Under the pieces are notes generated by a model, which had not been told where the DNA came from, did no database searches, and saw nothing but the letters and a program-made list of their open reading frames with translations. This document shows positions 1 through 7,994 of a stretch of DNA of 64,000 nt, in pieces. A program made the position numbers and the translations under genes. Source of the stretch: Streptomyces sp. 1331.2 (GTDB taxonomy: Bacteria; Actinomycetota; Actinomycetes; Streptomycetales; Streptomycetaceae); contig NZ_OBMJ01000001.1 in NCBI RefSeq assembly GCF_900199205.1, positions 6,441,001 to 6,505,000 of the forward strand, read 5' to 3'. Each line of letters opens with the position of its first letter. Position 1 is the stretch's first letter.

Positions 1-1
1 G

Positions 2-544
2 GTCGCCTCCTACGTCGTCTCCGGCATCGGCTTCCTCGGCGGTGGCGTCATCCTGCGCGACGGCGCCGGCATCCGCGGCCTCAACACCGCCGCCACACTG
101 TGGTGTTCGGCCGCCGTCGGGGTGCTGGCCGCGGCCGGGAAACTGGAGCTGGCCGTCCTCGGCACGCTCGCCGTGCTCGCCGTGCACCTCGTCCTGCGCC
201 CGGCCGGCCGGCTGCTCGACCGGGCCCCGCAGTCCGGCAGTGACCCGGACTCCACCATCCGCGCCACCGTCCACCTGGAGTGCGACCGCAAGTCCGAGAC
301 CCACATCCGGGCCCTGCTGCTCCAGGCCCTCGCCGCCTCCGGCCTCGCCCCGACCGGCCTGCGCGCCCGCCGCACCGAACAGGGCGACGCCACCAACCTG
401 CGGGCCACCGTCGCGACCACCGGGCAGGTCGCCCCCGCCCTCGAACAGGTCGTCACCCGGCTGTCCCTGGAACCCGGGGTCCGCGACCTGCACTGGCACC
501 TGGACGAGGACCCGGAGGACCCGGGCAACCCGGCGCTCGCCTGA
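2..544 (+). CDS. MgtC/SapB family membrane protein, C-terminal part (5' end outside window)
   Basis: The frame is open from base 2 and encodes about 180 residues. The visible N-terminal part carries GFLGGGVILRDG and GLNTAATLW, the glycine-rich pore-side signature of the MgtC/SapB family. A further membrane helix follows (around residues 45-65), and then a soluble domain of about 100 residues of the ACT-like type often found after MgtC cores. MgtC proteins are inner-membrane proteins linked to magnesium limitation, acid adaptation and phosphate control; the substrate is not settled. The start lies upstream of the window, so length and regulation cannot be judged. Family assignment is firm, function is inferred. 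Confidence 0.85.
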   Translation, partial: VASYVVSGIGFLGGGVILRDGAGIRGLNTAATLWCSAAVGVLAAAGKLELAVLGTLAVLAVHLVLRPAGRLLDRAPQSGSDPDSTIRATVHLECDRKSETHIRALLLQALAASGLAPTGLRARRTEQGDATNLRATVATTGQVAPALEQVVTRLSLEPGVRDLHWHLDEDPEDPGNPALA

Positions 545-598
545 GGAGGCCTGAGGAGGCCTGAGGAGACCGGGAGGCCTGAGGAGGCCTGAGGAGAC
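541..598. repeat. Short tandem repeat of CTGAGGAGGC
   Basis: Starting at the stop codon of the MgtC-like gene, the decamer CTGAGGAGGC occurs three times exactly and twice more in degenerate form (CTGAGGAGAC), interrupted by a short GGGAGGC variant. It lies outside the reading frame. It looks like replication slippage and no regulatory role is evident. Confidence 0.7.
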
Positions 599-677
599 CC
601 GGGGAGGCCGGGGGAGTAGAACGGAAAGTCCGTCACACCGACGTCAGGACCAACGCGCGAACCGCCTGGGAGGCCCG

Positions 678-1361
678 ATGCCGATCCGCCGACCCGACCC
701 CGAGCACGGGCCGCTGGTGCCGATGCTGCTGGTGCTGACCGTGGTCACCGGGGTGGTGGACGCGGTCAGCTACCTCGAACTCGGCCACGTCTTCGTCGCC
801 AACATGACCGGCAACGTGGTGTTCCTCGGCTTCGCCCTGGCCGGCGCCGCCAATTTCTCCGCCACCGCCTCGCTGGCCGCCCTCGTCGCCTTCCTGCTAG
901 GCGCCATGGCCGGCGGCCACCTCACCCGCCGGCTGCCCGGCCACCGCGGGCACCTGTTGACCGCCGCCGTCGCCGTCCAGGCGGTGCTCCTCGCCGGGGC
1001 CACCGTCCTGGCGGCGGCCGTCGGACACAGCTCCGACCCGGCCCGCTACAGCCTGATCGGGCTGCTCGGCTTCGCCATGGGCGGGCAGAACGCGGTGGTC
1101 CGCGCCCTGAAGGTCCCCGACCTCACCACCACCGTGCTCACCATGACCATCACCGCCCTCGCCGCCGACCGCGCCGGCCCCCGCCGCCTCGCCTCCGCCG
1201 TCTGGATGTTCGCCGGCGCCCTCCTCGGCGCCCTCCTGGTCCTCCACACCACCGTCCCCGCCGCCCTCGCCCTGGCCCTCGCCCTCCTCCTCACCGTCGT
1301 CGCCCTCACCCACCACGCCGCCAAGCCCACCCCGGCGCCCGCCTGGACCCGACCGCGCTGA
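678..1361 (+). CDS. YoaK family (DUF1275) membrane protein
   Basis: The protein has 227 residues and about six hydrophobic segments. It starts with a short charged stretch, then LLVLTVVTGVVDAVSYLELGHVFVANMTGN, given here as two pieces: VVTGVVDAVSYLELGHVFVA followed by NMTGN. This VDA-SYL-L-HVF-ANMTGN pattern is the signature of YoaK/DUF1275 proteins. The gene stands alone with a GGGAGG ribosome site seven bases before the ATG. The family is predicted to sit in the inner membrane and has no established reaction. Family assignment is good; role unknown. Confidence 0.85.
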   Translation: MPIRRPDPEHGPLVPMLLVLTVVTGVVDAVSYLELGHVFVANMTGNVVFLGFALAGAANFSATASLAALVAFLLGAMAGGHLTRRLPGHRGHLLTAAVAVQAVLLAGATVLAAAVGHSSDPARYSLIGLLGFAMGGQNAVVRALKVPDLTTTVLTMTITALAADRAGPRRLASAVWMFAGALLGALLVLHTTVPAALALALALLLTVVALTHHAAKPTPAPAWTRPR

Positions 1362-1426
1362 GCCCGCCGGCCGCACCAGGCGCTTGCGGCACCGCCGCCA
1401 CGCCGTCCGAACCCGCCTTCGCCGGC

Positions 1427-2086
1427 TCAGTCCTCGTGCCGGTGGCCCGCGCGGCCGCTCCAGAGCGGTTCCAGCCGCGCCCAGGAGTCACCCCAGGCGC
1501 CTTCGGCGCGGCGGTCGAGGGCGCGCAGGCGCAGCCGCAGGGCGATGGTGAGGGCGGCGAGCAGGACGACGAGGGCGCCGCTGCCGGTGCAGGCGGCGGA
1601 GAGGGCGATGGTGATGCGCTCGACCGGGGGTGCGGAGGCGTTGCCGGCCTGGTCGATCCAGATCGGGATCCGGGTGCCGGTGAGGGCGGTGCGCGTGGCC
1701 TGGAGGGTGCCGACGTGCCGGCTGCCGTCGGGGCCGGTCCAGGCGGCTTCGACGTCGGCCCGGTTGCTGTAGCCCCCGGCGTAGCGGCTGCCGGCGGGAG
1801 CGGCGTGGTCCGGGGCGCTGTGGATCACCGCGTCGACCTGGTGCAGCCGTGCGCGTTCCGCGGCGGCTCGGGAGGCGGTGTCGCGGTAGAGGAGCAGGGC
1901 GCCGCCCGCGGCGAGGGCGACGGCGAGCACCGCGCCGAGCGCGGCGAGCAGCCAGGCGCGGGCGCGGGAGCGGTCGAGGGGGCGGGCGAGCGGTTCGTGC
2001 CGGGCAGCGAGGGCCCGCCGGAGCTGACGGCCGGTTCGTCGCGGCAGCGACGCGGGCCGGGCCGGGCGGCGGGATGTGCTGGACAC
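1427..2086 (-). CDS. Rv1733c-like membrane protein
   Basis: The protein has 219 residues starting from GTG (VSSTSRRPARPAS). That start is chosen because GAGGAG lies eight bases upstream; the frame stays open further upstream but without a ribosome site. A basic N-terminus precedes a transmembrane helix (LAALGAVLAVALAAGGALLL, about residues 65-85). An extracytoplasmic stretch with a YSNRADVEAAWTGPDG motif follows, then a second helix near residue 175 and a basic tail. Two helices around a domain of about 85 residues match the Rv1733c family of actinobacterial membrane proteins. Function is unknown. Monocistronic. Confidence 0.75.
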   Translation of the reverse strand: MSSTSRRPARPASLPRRTGRQLRRALAARHEPLARPLDRSRARAWLLAALGAVLAVALAAGGALLLYRDTASRAAAERARLHQVDAVIHSAPDHAAPAGSRYAGGYSNRADVEAAWTGPDGSRHVGTLQATRTALTGTRIPIWIDQAGNASAPPVERITIALSAACTGSGALVVLLAALTIALRLRLRALDRRAEGAWGDSWARLEPLWSGRAGHRHED

Positions 2087-2592
2087 GGTGACGGCTCCTC
2101 GGGGACGTCGGGGATCAAGGTGGCGCGCCACCCAATCTCCACCCGACGGCCTCCCGCGCACAAGAGTGGTGCGCGCCCGTAGTACCGGCCGTGGCCGCCA
2201 TGGTCGGCCGCGGCGTTCCGCCAGTGCCGCTCGTCCCCGCAGCCGGGACCTTCGACCCTCGGCAGCCGCACCCCCGCCGGGGCAGGCTGGGTACCGGCGG
2301 CGCCCTCCCCCGTGCCCGGGCGCCGCCACGGCCCGGTGATCGTGGGGGTCGTCGGGCCGAGGTGCGGGGCAGGGGGCGGCCGTGGGGGCCGCCCCCTGCA
2401 CTCCCGCTGCTGCGTCAGCGTTCTGACGTCTCCTCAGGTCATGGCCGTAACTCGCCGGCTACGCCTCGGTCGGGATCATCGCCTTGACGCTGACGCTGAC
2501 GCTGCTGAAGCGGATCACCGGGACCGGCGGCGGCCCACAACGGCTGACCTCGCCCGTTTGCCCGTCTGCCCGTCCGCCCCGTCGCCCGCCGG
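2087..2592. other. Gene-free stretch
   Basis: About 500 bases between the start of the Rv1733c-like gene and the 3' end of the Nudix gene. Reading frames here are open only because of base composition and show no family motif. One short stretch near 2466-2520 would encode a hydrophobic run (SVGIIALTLTLTLLK) that resembles a membrane helix. It has no ribosome site and no matching upstream frame, so it is at most a fossil. The part next to 2087 should contain the promoter of the Rv1733c-like gene; no clear hexamers were seen. Confidence 0.5.
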
Positions 2593-3054
2593 TCAGCGGG
2601 CGACGGGGTAGCCGTGCGTCCCGGCCCGAAGCGCCGGGGCGAGGTGCGGCAGCCAGCTGCCCAGCACCAGCGCGGACGGGTAGAACATCGGCTCCGGCAG
2701 CGCGTCCAGCGGGAAGCGCTCCCAGCCGCCGCAGGCGTGCGGCTCGGTGACCACCGCCTCGGCCAGGCTCGGCGGCGCCAGCACGGCGGCGGTCAGCCGG
2801 GGCCGGCCGAGCTCGTGGTCGAGGTGCACCCCGAGGACCCGCATCGCCTCGGCCGGCAGCAGGATGCCGGTCTCCTCCGCGAGTTCGCGGGCCGCCGTCT
2901 GCTCGAAGGACTCGCCCGGGTCGACCTTGCCGCCCGGCAGGCTCCAGGTGGGCGGCTCACCGGCGGTGGTGCGCCGGCCGAGCAGCACCCGGCCGTCCCC
3001 GGTGGGGACGACGATCCCGGCGCCGAGCAGCGGTGCGGTCGGTGTGGTGCTCAA
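2593..3054 (-). CDS. Nudix hydrolase
   Basis: The protein has 153 residues. The Nudix box is complete: GKVDPGESFEQTAARELAEE followed by TGI, about residues 42-64, with the REL-EE metal ligands. It therefore should hydrolyse a nucleoside diphosphate linked to another moiety; the substrate cannot be read from sequence. The start is TTG, supported by AAGGAG eight bases upstream and by LGAGIVVPTGDGRVLLGRR following as a normal first strand. It lies 21 bases downstream of the SDR gene on the same strand, so the two are probably one transcript. Confidence 0.88.
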   Translation of the reverse strand: MSTTPTAPLLGAGIVVPTGDGRVLLGRRTTAGEPPTWSLPGGKVDPGESFEQTAARELAEETGILLPAEAMRVLGVHLDHELGRPRLTAAVLAPPSLAEAVVTEPHACGGWERFPLDALPEPMFYPSALVLGSWLPHLAPALRAGTHGYPVAR

Positions 3055-3075
3055 CTCGCGGTCTCCTTCAGCTGG

Positions 3076-4584
3076 TTACCAGTTGGAGCGCTCGTAGTCC
3101 TTGAGGAAGCAGCCGTACAGGTCCTCGCCCTGCTCGCCGCGCACGATCGGGTCGTACACCCGGGCCGCGCCGTCGACCAGGTCGAGCGGGGCGTGGAAGC
3201 CCTCGTCGGCGAGGCGCATCTTGTCCGGGTGCGGCCGCTCGTCGGTGATCCAGCCGGTGTCGACGGCGGTCATCAGGATGCCGTCGGACTCGAACATCTC
3301 CTGGGCGCTGGTGCGGGTGAGCATGTTGAGCGCGGCCTTGGCCATGTTGGTGTGCGGGTGGCCGGCGCCCTTGTAGCCGCGCTGGAAGACGCCCTCCATG
3401 GCGGAGACGTTGACCACGTACTTGCGGCGGGAGGCCGAGGCGGCCATCGCCGGGCGCAGTCGGCTGATCAGGATGAACGGCGCAGTGGAGTTGCAGAGCT
3501 GGACTTCCAGCAGCTCGACCGGGCCGACCTCGCTGACGGACTGCACCCAGCTGTTGGTGGGCGCGAGGTCGGGCACCAGGCCGCCGGCGTCGATCGCGGT
3601 GCCCGCCGCGATCCGGGCGGGGGTGGCGGAGCCGGTGACCAGGGCGAGCGAGGTGACGTCCTCCGCGGCCATCCGCTCGCTCTCGCCGCTCGCCTGGTGG
3701 GGGAGCGCCGGCAGGTCGACGCTGCCGCTGCCGAAGCGGCCGATGGTGATGGCCTGCGGCAGCTCGCCGGCGGGCAGCGGCGCGGACTCGGCGTTGACCA
3801 GCTCCCGGTAGGACTCCGGCGGGCGGCGCACGGTCTGCGCGGCGTTGTTGATCAGGATGTCCAGCGGGCCGTCGGCGGCGACCTCGTCGGCGAGGGCCAT
3901 GACCTGGGCCGGGTCGCGCAGGTCGATGCCGATGACCTTGAGGCGGTGGATCCAGTCGGCGCTGTCCGGCATCGCCTTGAAGCGGCGGATCGCGTCGTTG
4001 GGGAAGCGCGTGGTGATGGTGGTGTGGGCGCCGTCGCGCAGCAGCATCAGCGCGATGTACATCCCGATCTTGGCCCGGCCGCCGGTGAGCAGCGCGCGCT
4101 TGCCGGTGAGGTCGGCCCGGGCGTCCCGGCGGGAGCGGTTCTTGACGGCGCAGTCCTGGCAGAGGTTGTGGTAGAACGCGTCGACCTCGACGTACCGCTG
4201 CTTGCAGGTGTAGCAGGAGCGGGGGCGCTCCAGGATGCCGGCGATCTCGGTGGTGGTGACGGTGGTCAGGCCGAAGGCGCCGGCCGTCTCGTCGTCGATC
4301 CGGGTGGGGGCGCCGGTGGCGGTGCGGGCGGTGACCGCGCGGTCGTTGGCGGTCTTGCGGGCCCGGGTCTCCTGGCGGCGGCGCTGCTTGAGCGTGCGGA
4401 ATATACCGCCGACGGCCTTGCGGACGGTGATCGCGTCCGGGTGGTCCACGTGCAGCCGGTCGAGGTCCGCGAGCACCTCCAGGCAGAGCTTCAGCCGCTC
4501 GGGGTCGAGGCCGGGACCGTAGTCGATCTCCTCCTCGGTGTCCTCGTCCTGGCCCTGCCGGATGTCCGTCTGCCCGATGCCCAC
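3076..4584 (-). CDS. Zinc-ribbon SDR family protein lacking the catalytic tyrosine
   Basis: The protein has about 502 residues from a GTG start (AGGAG about 13 bases upstream); an in-frame ATG at 4617 would add 11 residues. An N-terminal helical region is followed by a zinc-ribbon-like CYTCKQRYVEVDAFYHNLCQ-DC pattern (two CxxC pairs, around residue 150). Next comes an SDR Rossmann fold with the dinucleotide motif TGGRAKIG and NNAAQ. The catalytic serine position is present (VVNVSAMEG), but the YxxxK position reads TNMAK, so the tyrosine is replaced by threonine. It is divergent from guaB1 and followed by a Nudix gene. NAD(P) binding is likely; classical dehydrogenase chemistry is doubtful. 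Confidence 0.8.
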   Translation of the reverse strand: MGIGQTDIRQGQDEDTEEEIDYGPGLDPERLKLCLEVLADLDRLHVDHPDAITVRKAVGGIFRTLKQRRRQETRARKTANDRAVTARTATGAPTRIDDETAGAFGLTTVTTTEIAGILERPRSCYTCKQRYVEVDAFYHNLCQDCAVKNRSRRDARADLTGKRALLTGGRAKIGMYIALMLLRDGAHTTITTRFPNDAIRRFKAMPDSADWIHRLKVIGIDLRDPAQVMALADEVAADGPLDILINNAAQTVRRPPESYRELVNAESAPLPAGELPQAITIGRFGSGSVDLPALPHQASGESERMAAEDVTSLALVTGSATPARIAAGTAIDAGGLVPDLAPTNSWVQSVSEVGPVELLEVQLCNSTAPFILISRLRPAMAASASRRKYVVNVSAMEGVFQRGYKGAGHPHTNMAKAALNMLTRTSAQEMFESDGILMTAVDTGWITDERPHPDKMRLADEGFHAPLDLVDGAARVYDPIVRGEQGEDLYGCFLKDYERSNW

Positions 4585-4887
4585 GCCTGCTGCCGCTCTC
4601 CTGCTCGCCCTGCCCATTACCGCGTGAATGCTACGGGAGTGGTCCCGGCCGGGGCGAAAAGCGGACGTCAGAGAGGGTGTGGGGAGGTCATTTGGATGAT
4701 CCTCCATGTCTACGCGCGAAGCATTGATCACGGTTTGTGGACTGCCCCAGCAATGTTCCTCGAACTGGCTTTTGTCCCCACCCTCACGGAGAATCGAACG
4801 CTGGGTGCAGGGCGCCCGAGTGCGCCCCGACGGCATCGCCGCAACCGCACCCGAGGTGTAATTTCTCCCAGCCAGAGAGCCCCCTTC

Positions 4888-6327
4888 ATGCGCTTCCTGA
4901 ACGACCTCAAGCCCTCGTACGACTTGACGTACGACGACGTCTTCATGGTCCCCAGCCGTTCCGCCGTGGGCTCCCGGCAGGGAGTGGACCTCTCCTCGAA
5001 CGACGGCACCGGCACCACCATCCCGCTGGTCGTGGCCAACATGACCGCCATCGCCGGCCGCCGGATGGCCGAGACCGTCGCCCGCCGCGGCGGCCTGGTC
5101 GCCATCCCGCAGGACATCCCCACCGAGGTCATCGCCGAGGTCATCACCTGGGTCAAGCGGCGCCACCTGGTGTACGACACCCCGATCACCCTCGCCCCGG
5201 GCGCCACCGTCGCCGAGGCGCTCTCGCTGCTGCCCAAGCGCGCGCACGGCGCCCTCGTCGTGGTGGAGGACGACAAGCCGGTCGGCGTCGTCACCGACTC
5301 CGACTGCCAGGGCGTGGACCGATTCACCAGCCTCGCCGACATCATGTCCCGCGACCTCCTGCTGCTGGACGAGGGCATCGAGCCGCGGGCCGCCTTCGAC
5401 AAGCTCACCGAGGCGCACCGCAAGCTCGCCCCGGTGGTCGACGCCGACGGCCGCCTGGTCGGCATCCTCACCCGCAAGAGCGCGCTGCGCGCCACCCTGT
5501 ACACCCCGGCCGTGGACGCGAACGGCAAGCTGCGCATCGCCGCCACCGTCGGCATCAACGGCGACGTCGCGGGCAAGGCCAAGGCCCTGATCGAGGCCGG
5601 CGCCGACGTGCTCGTGGTGGACACCGCGCACGGCCACCAGGAGTCCATGATCAGCGCGCTGCGCGCTGTGCGCGGCCTGGACCCGCAGATCCCGATCGTG
5701 GCCGGCAACGTGGTCTCCGCCGCCGGTGTCCGCGACCTGGTCGAGGCGGGCGCCGACATCCTCAAGGTCGGCGTCGGCCCCGGCGCCATGTGCACCACCC
5801 GGATGATGACCGGCGTCGGCCGCCCGCAGTTCTCCGCCGTCCTGGAGTGCGCCGCCGAGGCGCGCCGGCTCGGCAAGCACGTGTGGGCCGACGGCGGCGT
5901 GCGGCACCCGCGCGACGTCGCCATGGCGCTGGCCGCCGGCGCCTCCAACGTGATGATCGGCTCCTGGTTCGCCGGGACCTACGAGTCCCCGGGCGACCTG
6001 CAGACCGCCGCCGACGGCCGCCAGTACAAGGAGAGCTTCGGCATGGCCTCGGCCCGCGCCGTGAGCAACCGCACCGCCCAGGACTCCTCGTACGACCGGG
6101 CCCGCAAGGCGCTGTTCGAGGAGGGCATCTCGCACTCCCGGATGTTCCTCGACCCGGCCCGCCCGGGCGTCGAGGACCTGATCGACTCGATCATCGCGGG
6201 CGTGCGCAGCTCCTGCACCTACGCGGGCGCCAGCAGCCTGGAGGAGTTCCAGGAGAAGGCGATCGTGGGCATCCAGAGCGCGGCCGGCTACGCCGAGGGC
6301 AAGCCGCTGCACTCCAGCTGGGCCTGA
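4888..6327 (+). CDS. guaB1: GuaB1 family IMP dehydrogenase-related protein (probable GMP reductase)
   Basis: The protein has 479 residues with the IMPDH/GMPR barrel split by two CBS motifs (about residues 95-210). The catalytic loop is GVGPGAMCTTRMMTGVG, with the active cysteine around residue 305; upstream lie VVDTAHGH and downstream WADGGVRHPRDVAMALAAGA. Work on mycobacterial GuaB1 showed GMP reductase activity, with the CBS pair acting as nucleotide-responsive regulator; that role is carried over here by family. The ATG at 4888 is chosen because MRFLNDLKPSYDLTYDDVF is the family start, although its ribosome site is weak. Transcribed divergently from the zinc-ribbon SDR across about 300 bases. 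Confidence 0.9.
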   Translation: MRFLNDLKPSYDLTYDDVFMVPSRSAVGSRQGVDLSSNDGTGTTIPLVVANMTAIAGRRMAETVARRGGLVAIPQDIPTEVIAEVITWVKRRHLVYDTPITLAPGATVAEALSLLPKRAHGALVVVEDDKPVGVVTDSDCQGVDRFTSLADIMSRDLLLLDEGIEPRAAFDKLTEAHRKLAPVVDADGRLVGILTRKSALRATLYTPAVDANGKLRIAATVGINGDVAGKAKALIEAGADVLVVDTAHGHQESMISALRAVRGLDPQIPIVAGNVVSAAGVRDLVEAGADILKVGVGPGAMCTTRMMTGVGRPQFSAVLECAAEARRLGKHVWADGGVRHPRDVAMALAAGASNVMIGSWFAGTYESPGDLQTAADGRQYKESFGMASARAVSNRTAQDSSYDRARKALFEEGISHSRMFLDPARPGVEDLIDSIIAGVRSSCTYAGASSLEEFQEKAIVGIQSAAGYAEGKPLHSSWA

Positions 6328-7355
6328 TCACCCGCGTCGGCGGCGCTCGCGTCCGCAGCACCCGCGTCCGCAGCACCCGCGTGAGCGGGGGCCGCGGACG
6401 CGGCGCCTGCTTCTGCGGCGCTCGCGTCCGCTCCGGCGGATCCACCGGCCGGCCGGCTCCTCGCCTCGGGGAGCCGGCCGGCCGGCGCCGTGCCGGGGCC
6501 GCCGGGGGCGAGGCCCGACGGGTCACCCGACCAGTGGTCCGACGGGTCACCCGACCAGTGGTCCGTCGGGTGGTCCGACCGACGGCCCGGCCGGTGGCCC
6601 GACGGGTGGCGCGGCCCTGAGGTCCCCAGGGGGACCAGCAGTGCGCGGCCGAGCAGCCCGACCGAGCAGTCCAGTGCGGTGGCGAAGGCCCGCGCCGCGC
6701 CCGGCAGGTGGCGCAGCTCCCATAGCGCCCGGACAGCAGACCAGGCTCCCTCGCGCGCGGCCTCCACCGACCAGGCGCTGAGCAGGTGGGTGAGCGGCTC
6801 CGCGCACTCCAGCAGGTCGGGCCCGGGCATCAGCTGCTCCCGGACGGCCGTCTCCACGGCGGCCAGCACCTCGTTGATCCGGTGGTAGTCCTCCTCCATG
6901 TCGGCCGGCGCACAGCCCCGGCGGCGGCAGGTGTCGATGACGGCGAGCGGCAGGTCGTGCTGGATGTGGGCGTTCATCCCGGCCAAGGCGAACTGCAGCG
7001 GGTGCACGCCCGGGTGGGTGCGCAGCGCGAACAGCGGCTGCCAGCAGGCGGGCGGTTCCTGCCCGGCCGTGTCGGCGGCCACGGCCCGCAGGTACCGCCC
7101 GGCGAACACCACGTCCAGCTCGGCCATCGTCGGCGGATCCGTGAAGTACCCGGCGCCGAGCCCGTCGCGCACGGCCTCCGTCACATCGAGGTAGAGCCGG
7201 TTGAAGACCGCCACCCCGTCGGCCGGGGGCAGCCCCGCCCCGATCTCCCGCAGCCTGCCGACCACCTCCTCGACCGTGCTCGCCGGTCGGGCAGTCCCGG
7301 CCGTCCCGGTCATCCCGGCCGTGACCGTCCGACCACCCATCGCCGTTCCGGGCAT
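6288..7355 (-). CDS. DUF5995 family protein with a long low-complexity C-terminal tail
   Basis: The protein has 355 residues. The first 250 or so form the DUF5995 core, with FNRLYLDVTEAV, HPLQFALAGMNAHIQHDLPL and DYHRINEVL, giving conserved H, N, D and Y/H residues that look metal- or substrate-binding. The remaining hundred residues are repetitive (DHWSGDPS repeats, then Ala/Gly/Asp-rich). This tail runs through an inverted repeat that looks like the guaB1 terminator and overlaps the 3' end of guaB1 by 40 bases in antisense. The tail probably arose by loss of an earlier stop. Start ATG has GGAGGG seven bases upstream. Function unknown. Confidence 0.75.
   Translation of the reverse strand: MPGTAMGGRTVTAGMTGTAGTARPASTVEEVVGRLREIGAGLPPADGVAVFNRLYLDVTEAVRDGLGAGYFTDPPTMAELDVVFAGRYLRAVAADTAGQEPPACWQPLFALRTHPGVHPLQFALAGMNAHIQHDLPLAVIDTCRRRGCAPADMEEDYHRINEVLAAVETAVREQLMPGPDLLECAEPLTHLLSAWSVEAAREGAWSAVRALWELRHLPGAARAFATALDCSVGLLGRALLVPLGTSGPRHPSGHRPGRRSDHPTDHWSGDPSDHWSGDPSGLAPGGPGTAPAGRLPEARSRPAGGSAGADASAAEAGAASAAPAHAGAADAGAADASAADAGDQAQLECSGLPSA
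6445..6485 (+). terminator. GC-rich inverted repeat, probable guaB1 terminator
   Basis: A perfect 16-bp stem, CCGGCCGGCCGGCTCC against GGAGCCGGCCGGCCGG, with a nine-base loop, lies 118 bases after the guaB1 stop. There is no U-tract, which is usual in this group. It lies inside the reading frame of the convergent DUF5995 gene. Confidence 0.6.
6517..6564. repeat. 24-bp direct repeat, two exact copies plus a degenerate third
   Basis: The unit begins GACGGGTCACCCGACC and ends AGTGGTCC; two exact adjacent copies are followed by a decayed third to about 6600. Because 24 is a multiple of three, it encodes repeated DHWSGDPS octapeptides in the DUF5995 tail. Slippage is the simplest origin. Confidence 0.85.
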
Positions 7356-7457
7356 GCGTCACCCTCCGATGTCGATCGTGCACTGATCGCATCATCGTGA
7401 CAGCGCGGCCCGGAGCCGGGCGGGCGCGGCACGCCGGGCCCGAGTGGGCGGCGGGCC

Positions 7458-7850
7458 TCAGCCCAGCTCGTACTCCAGGACGTAGGTGTGGGCGCCGGAC
7501 TCGTCAACGGTCAGGTGGAACTCCCCGGTGATCCCGGCCAGCTCGCCCGCCCCCGTGCCCGGCACCACGCGTACCGTCGTGCCGCTGGTGTCCCAGGCCG
7601 CGTGCTGGAGCACGAACGAGCCCTCCCGCCCGTCCAGTTCACCCGTCACGTGCTCCACCGCGACGTACGACGCCGGGCCGCCGCTCGGGCCGGCGACGGA
7701 CAGCATCCGTACCTCGCTCGTACCGCTCAGCCCGCCCGTGAACGCCTTGGTGATCCGGACCCGCCCGAAGGCCGCACCGCCTTCCCGCTCCTCCGCCTCC
7801 ACCGGCTCGAACGCCGTGACCTCGAACGACCCGCTCGCCCTGCTCCCCAT
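7458..7850 (-). CDS. DUF3224 domain-containing protein
   Basis: The protein has 130 residues beginning MGSRASGSFEVTAFEP, with GGGGA-type ribosome site (AAGGGGACAG) just upstream. The frame continues upstream but enters a CTGCCGT tandem repeat, so this ATG is preferred. Motifs ITKAFTGGLSGTSEVRMLS, YVAVEHVTGELDGREGSFVL and GELAGITGEFHL are those of the DUF3224 (allene-oxide-cyclase barrel-like) family, a compact eight-stranded soluble domain of unknown reaction. Monocistronic. Family assignment is strong, function unknown. Confidence 0.85.
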   Translation of the reverse strand: MGSRASGSFEVTAFEPVEAEEREGGAAFGRVRITKAFTGGLSGTSEVRMLSVAGPSGGPASYVAVEHVTGELDGREGSFVLQHAAWDTSGTTVRVVPGTGAGELAGITGEFHLTVDESGAHTYVLEYELG

Positions 7851-7866
7851 GGCACTGTCCCCTTGT

Positions 7867-7894
7867 CTGCCGTCTGCCGTCTGCCGTCTGCCGT
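7867..7894. repeat. Four tandem copies of CTGCCGT
   Basis: Four exact heptamers lie immediately upstream of the DUF3224 start, in its presumed 5' untranslated region. The unit length is not a multiple of three, so copy changes would shift any upstream reading frame. Confidence 0.85.
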
Positions 7895-7994
7895 CAGCCG
7901 CCCGTACGGCCGGCACCTCGCCGACCGCGGATGAAGCCTTGCACACGGCACTGACAATCGAGCCCGAGCCGACCGGGGGAGCAGCGCCGCCCGG

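Noticed and set aside
2460..2760. Short hydrophobic frame (SVGIIALTLTLTLLK) that could be a gene remnant
   Set aside because: No start, no ribosome site and no homologous-looking continuation; it overlaps the Nudix gene antisense.
3076..6327. Very long overlapping reading frames on both strands across guaB1 and the SDR
   Set aside because: They are open because of the base composition and codon pattern of the real genes; only the frames with family motifs were kept.
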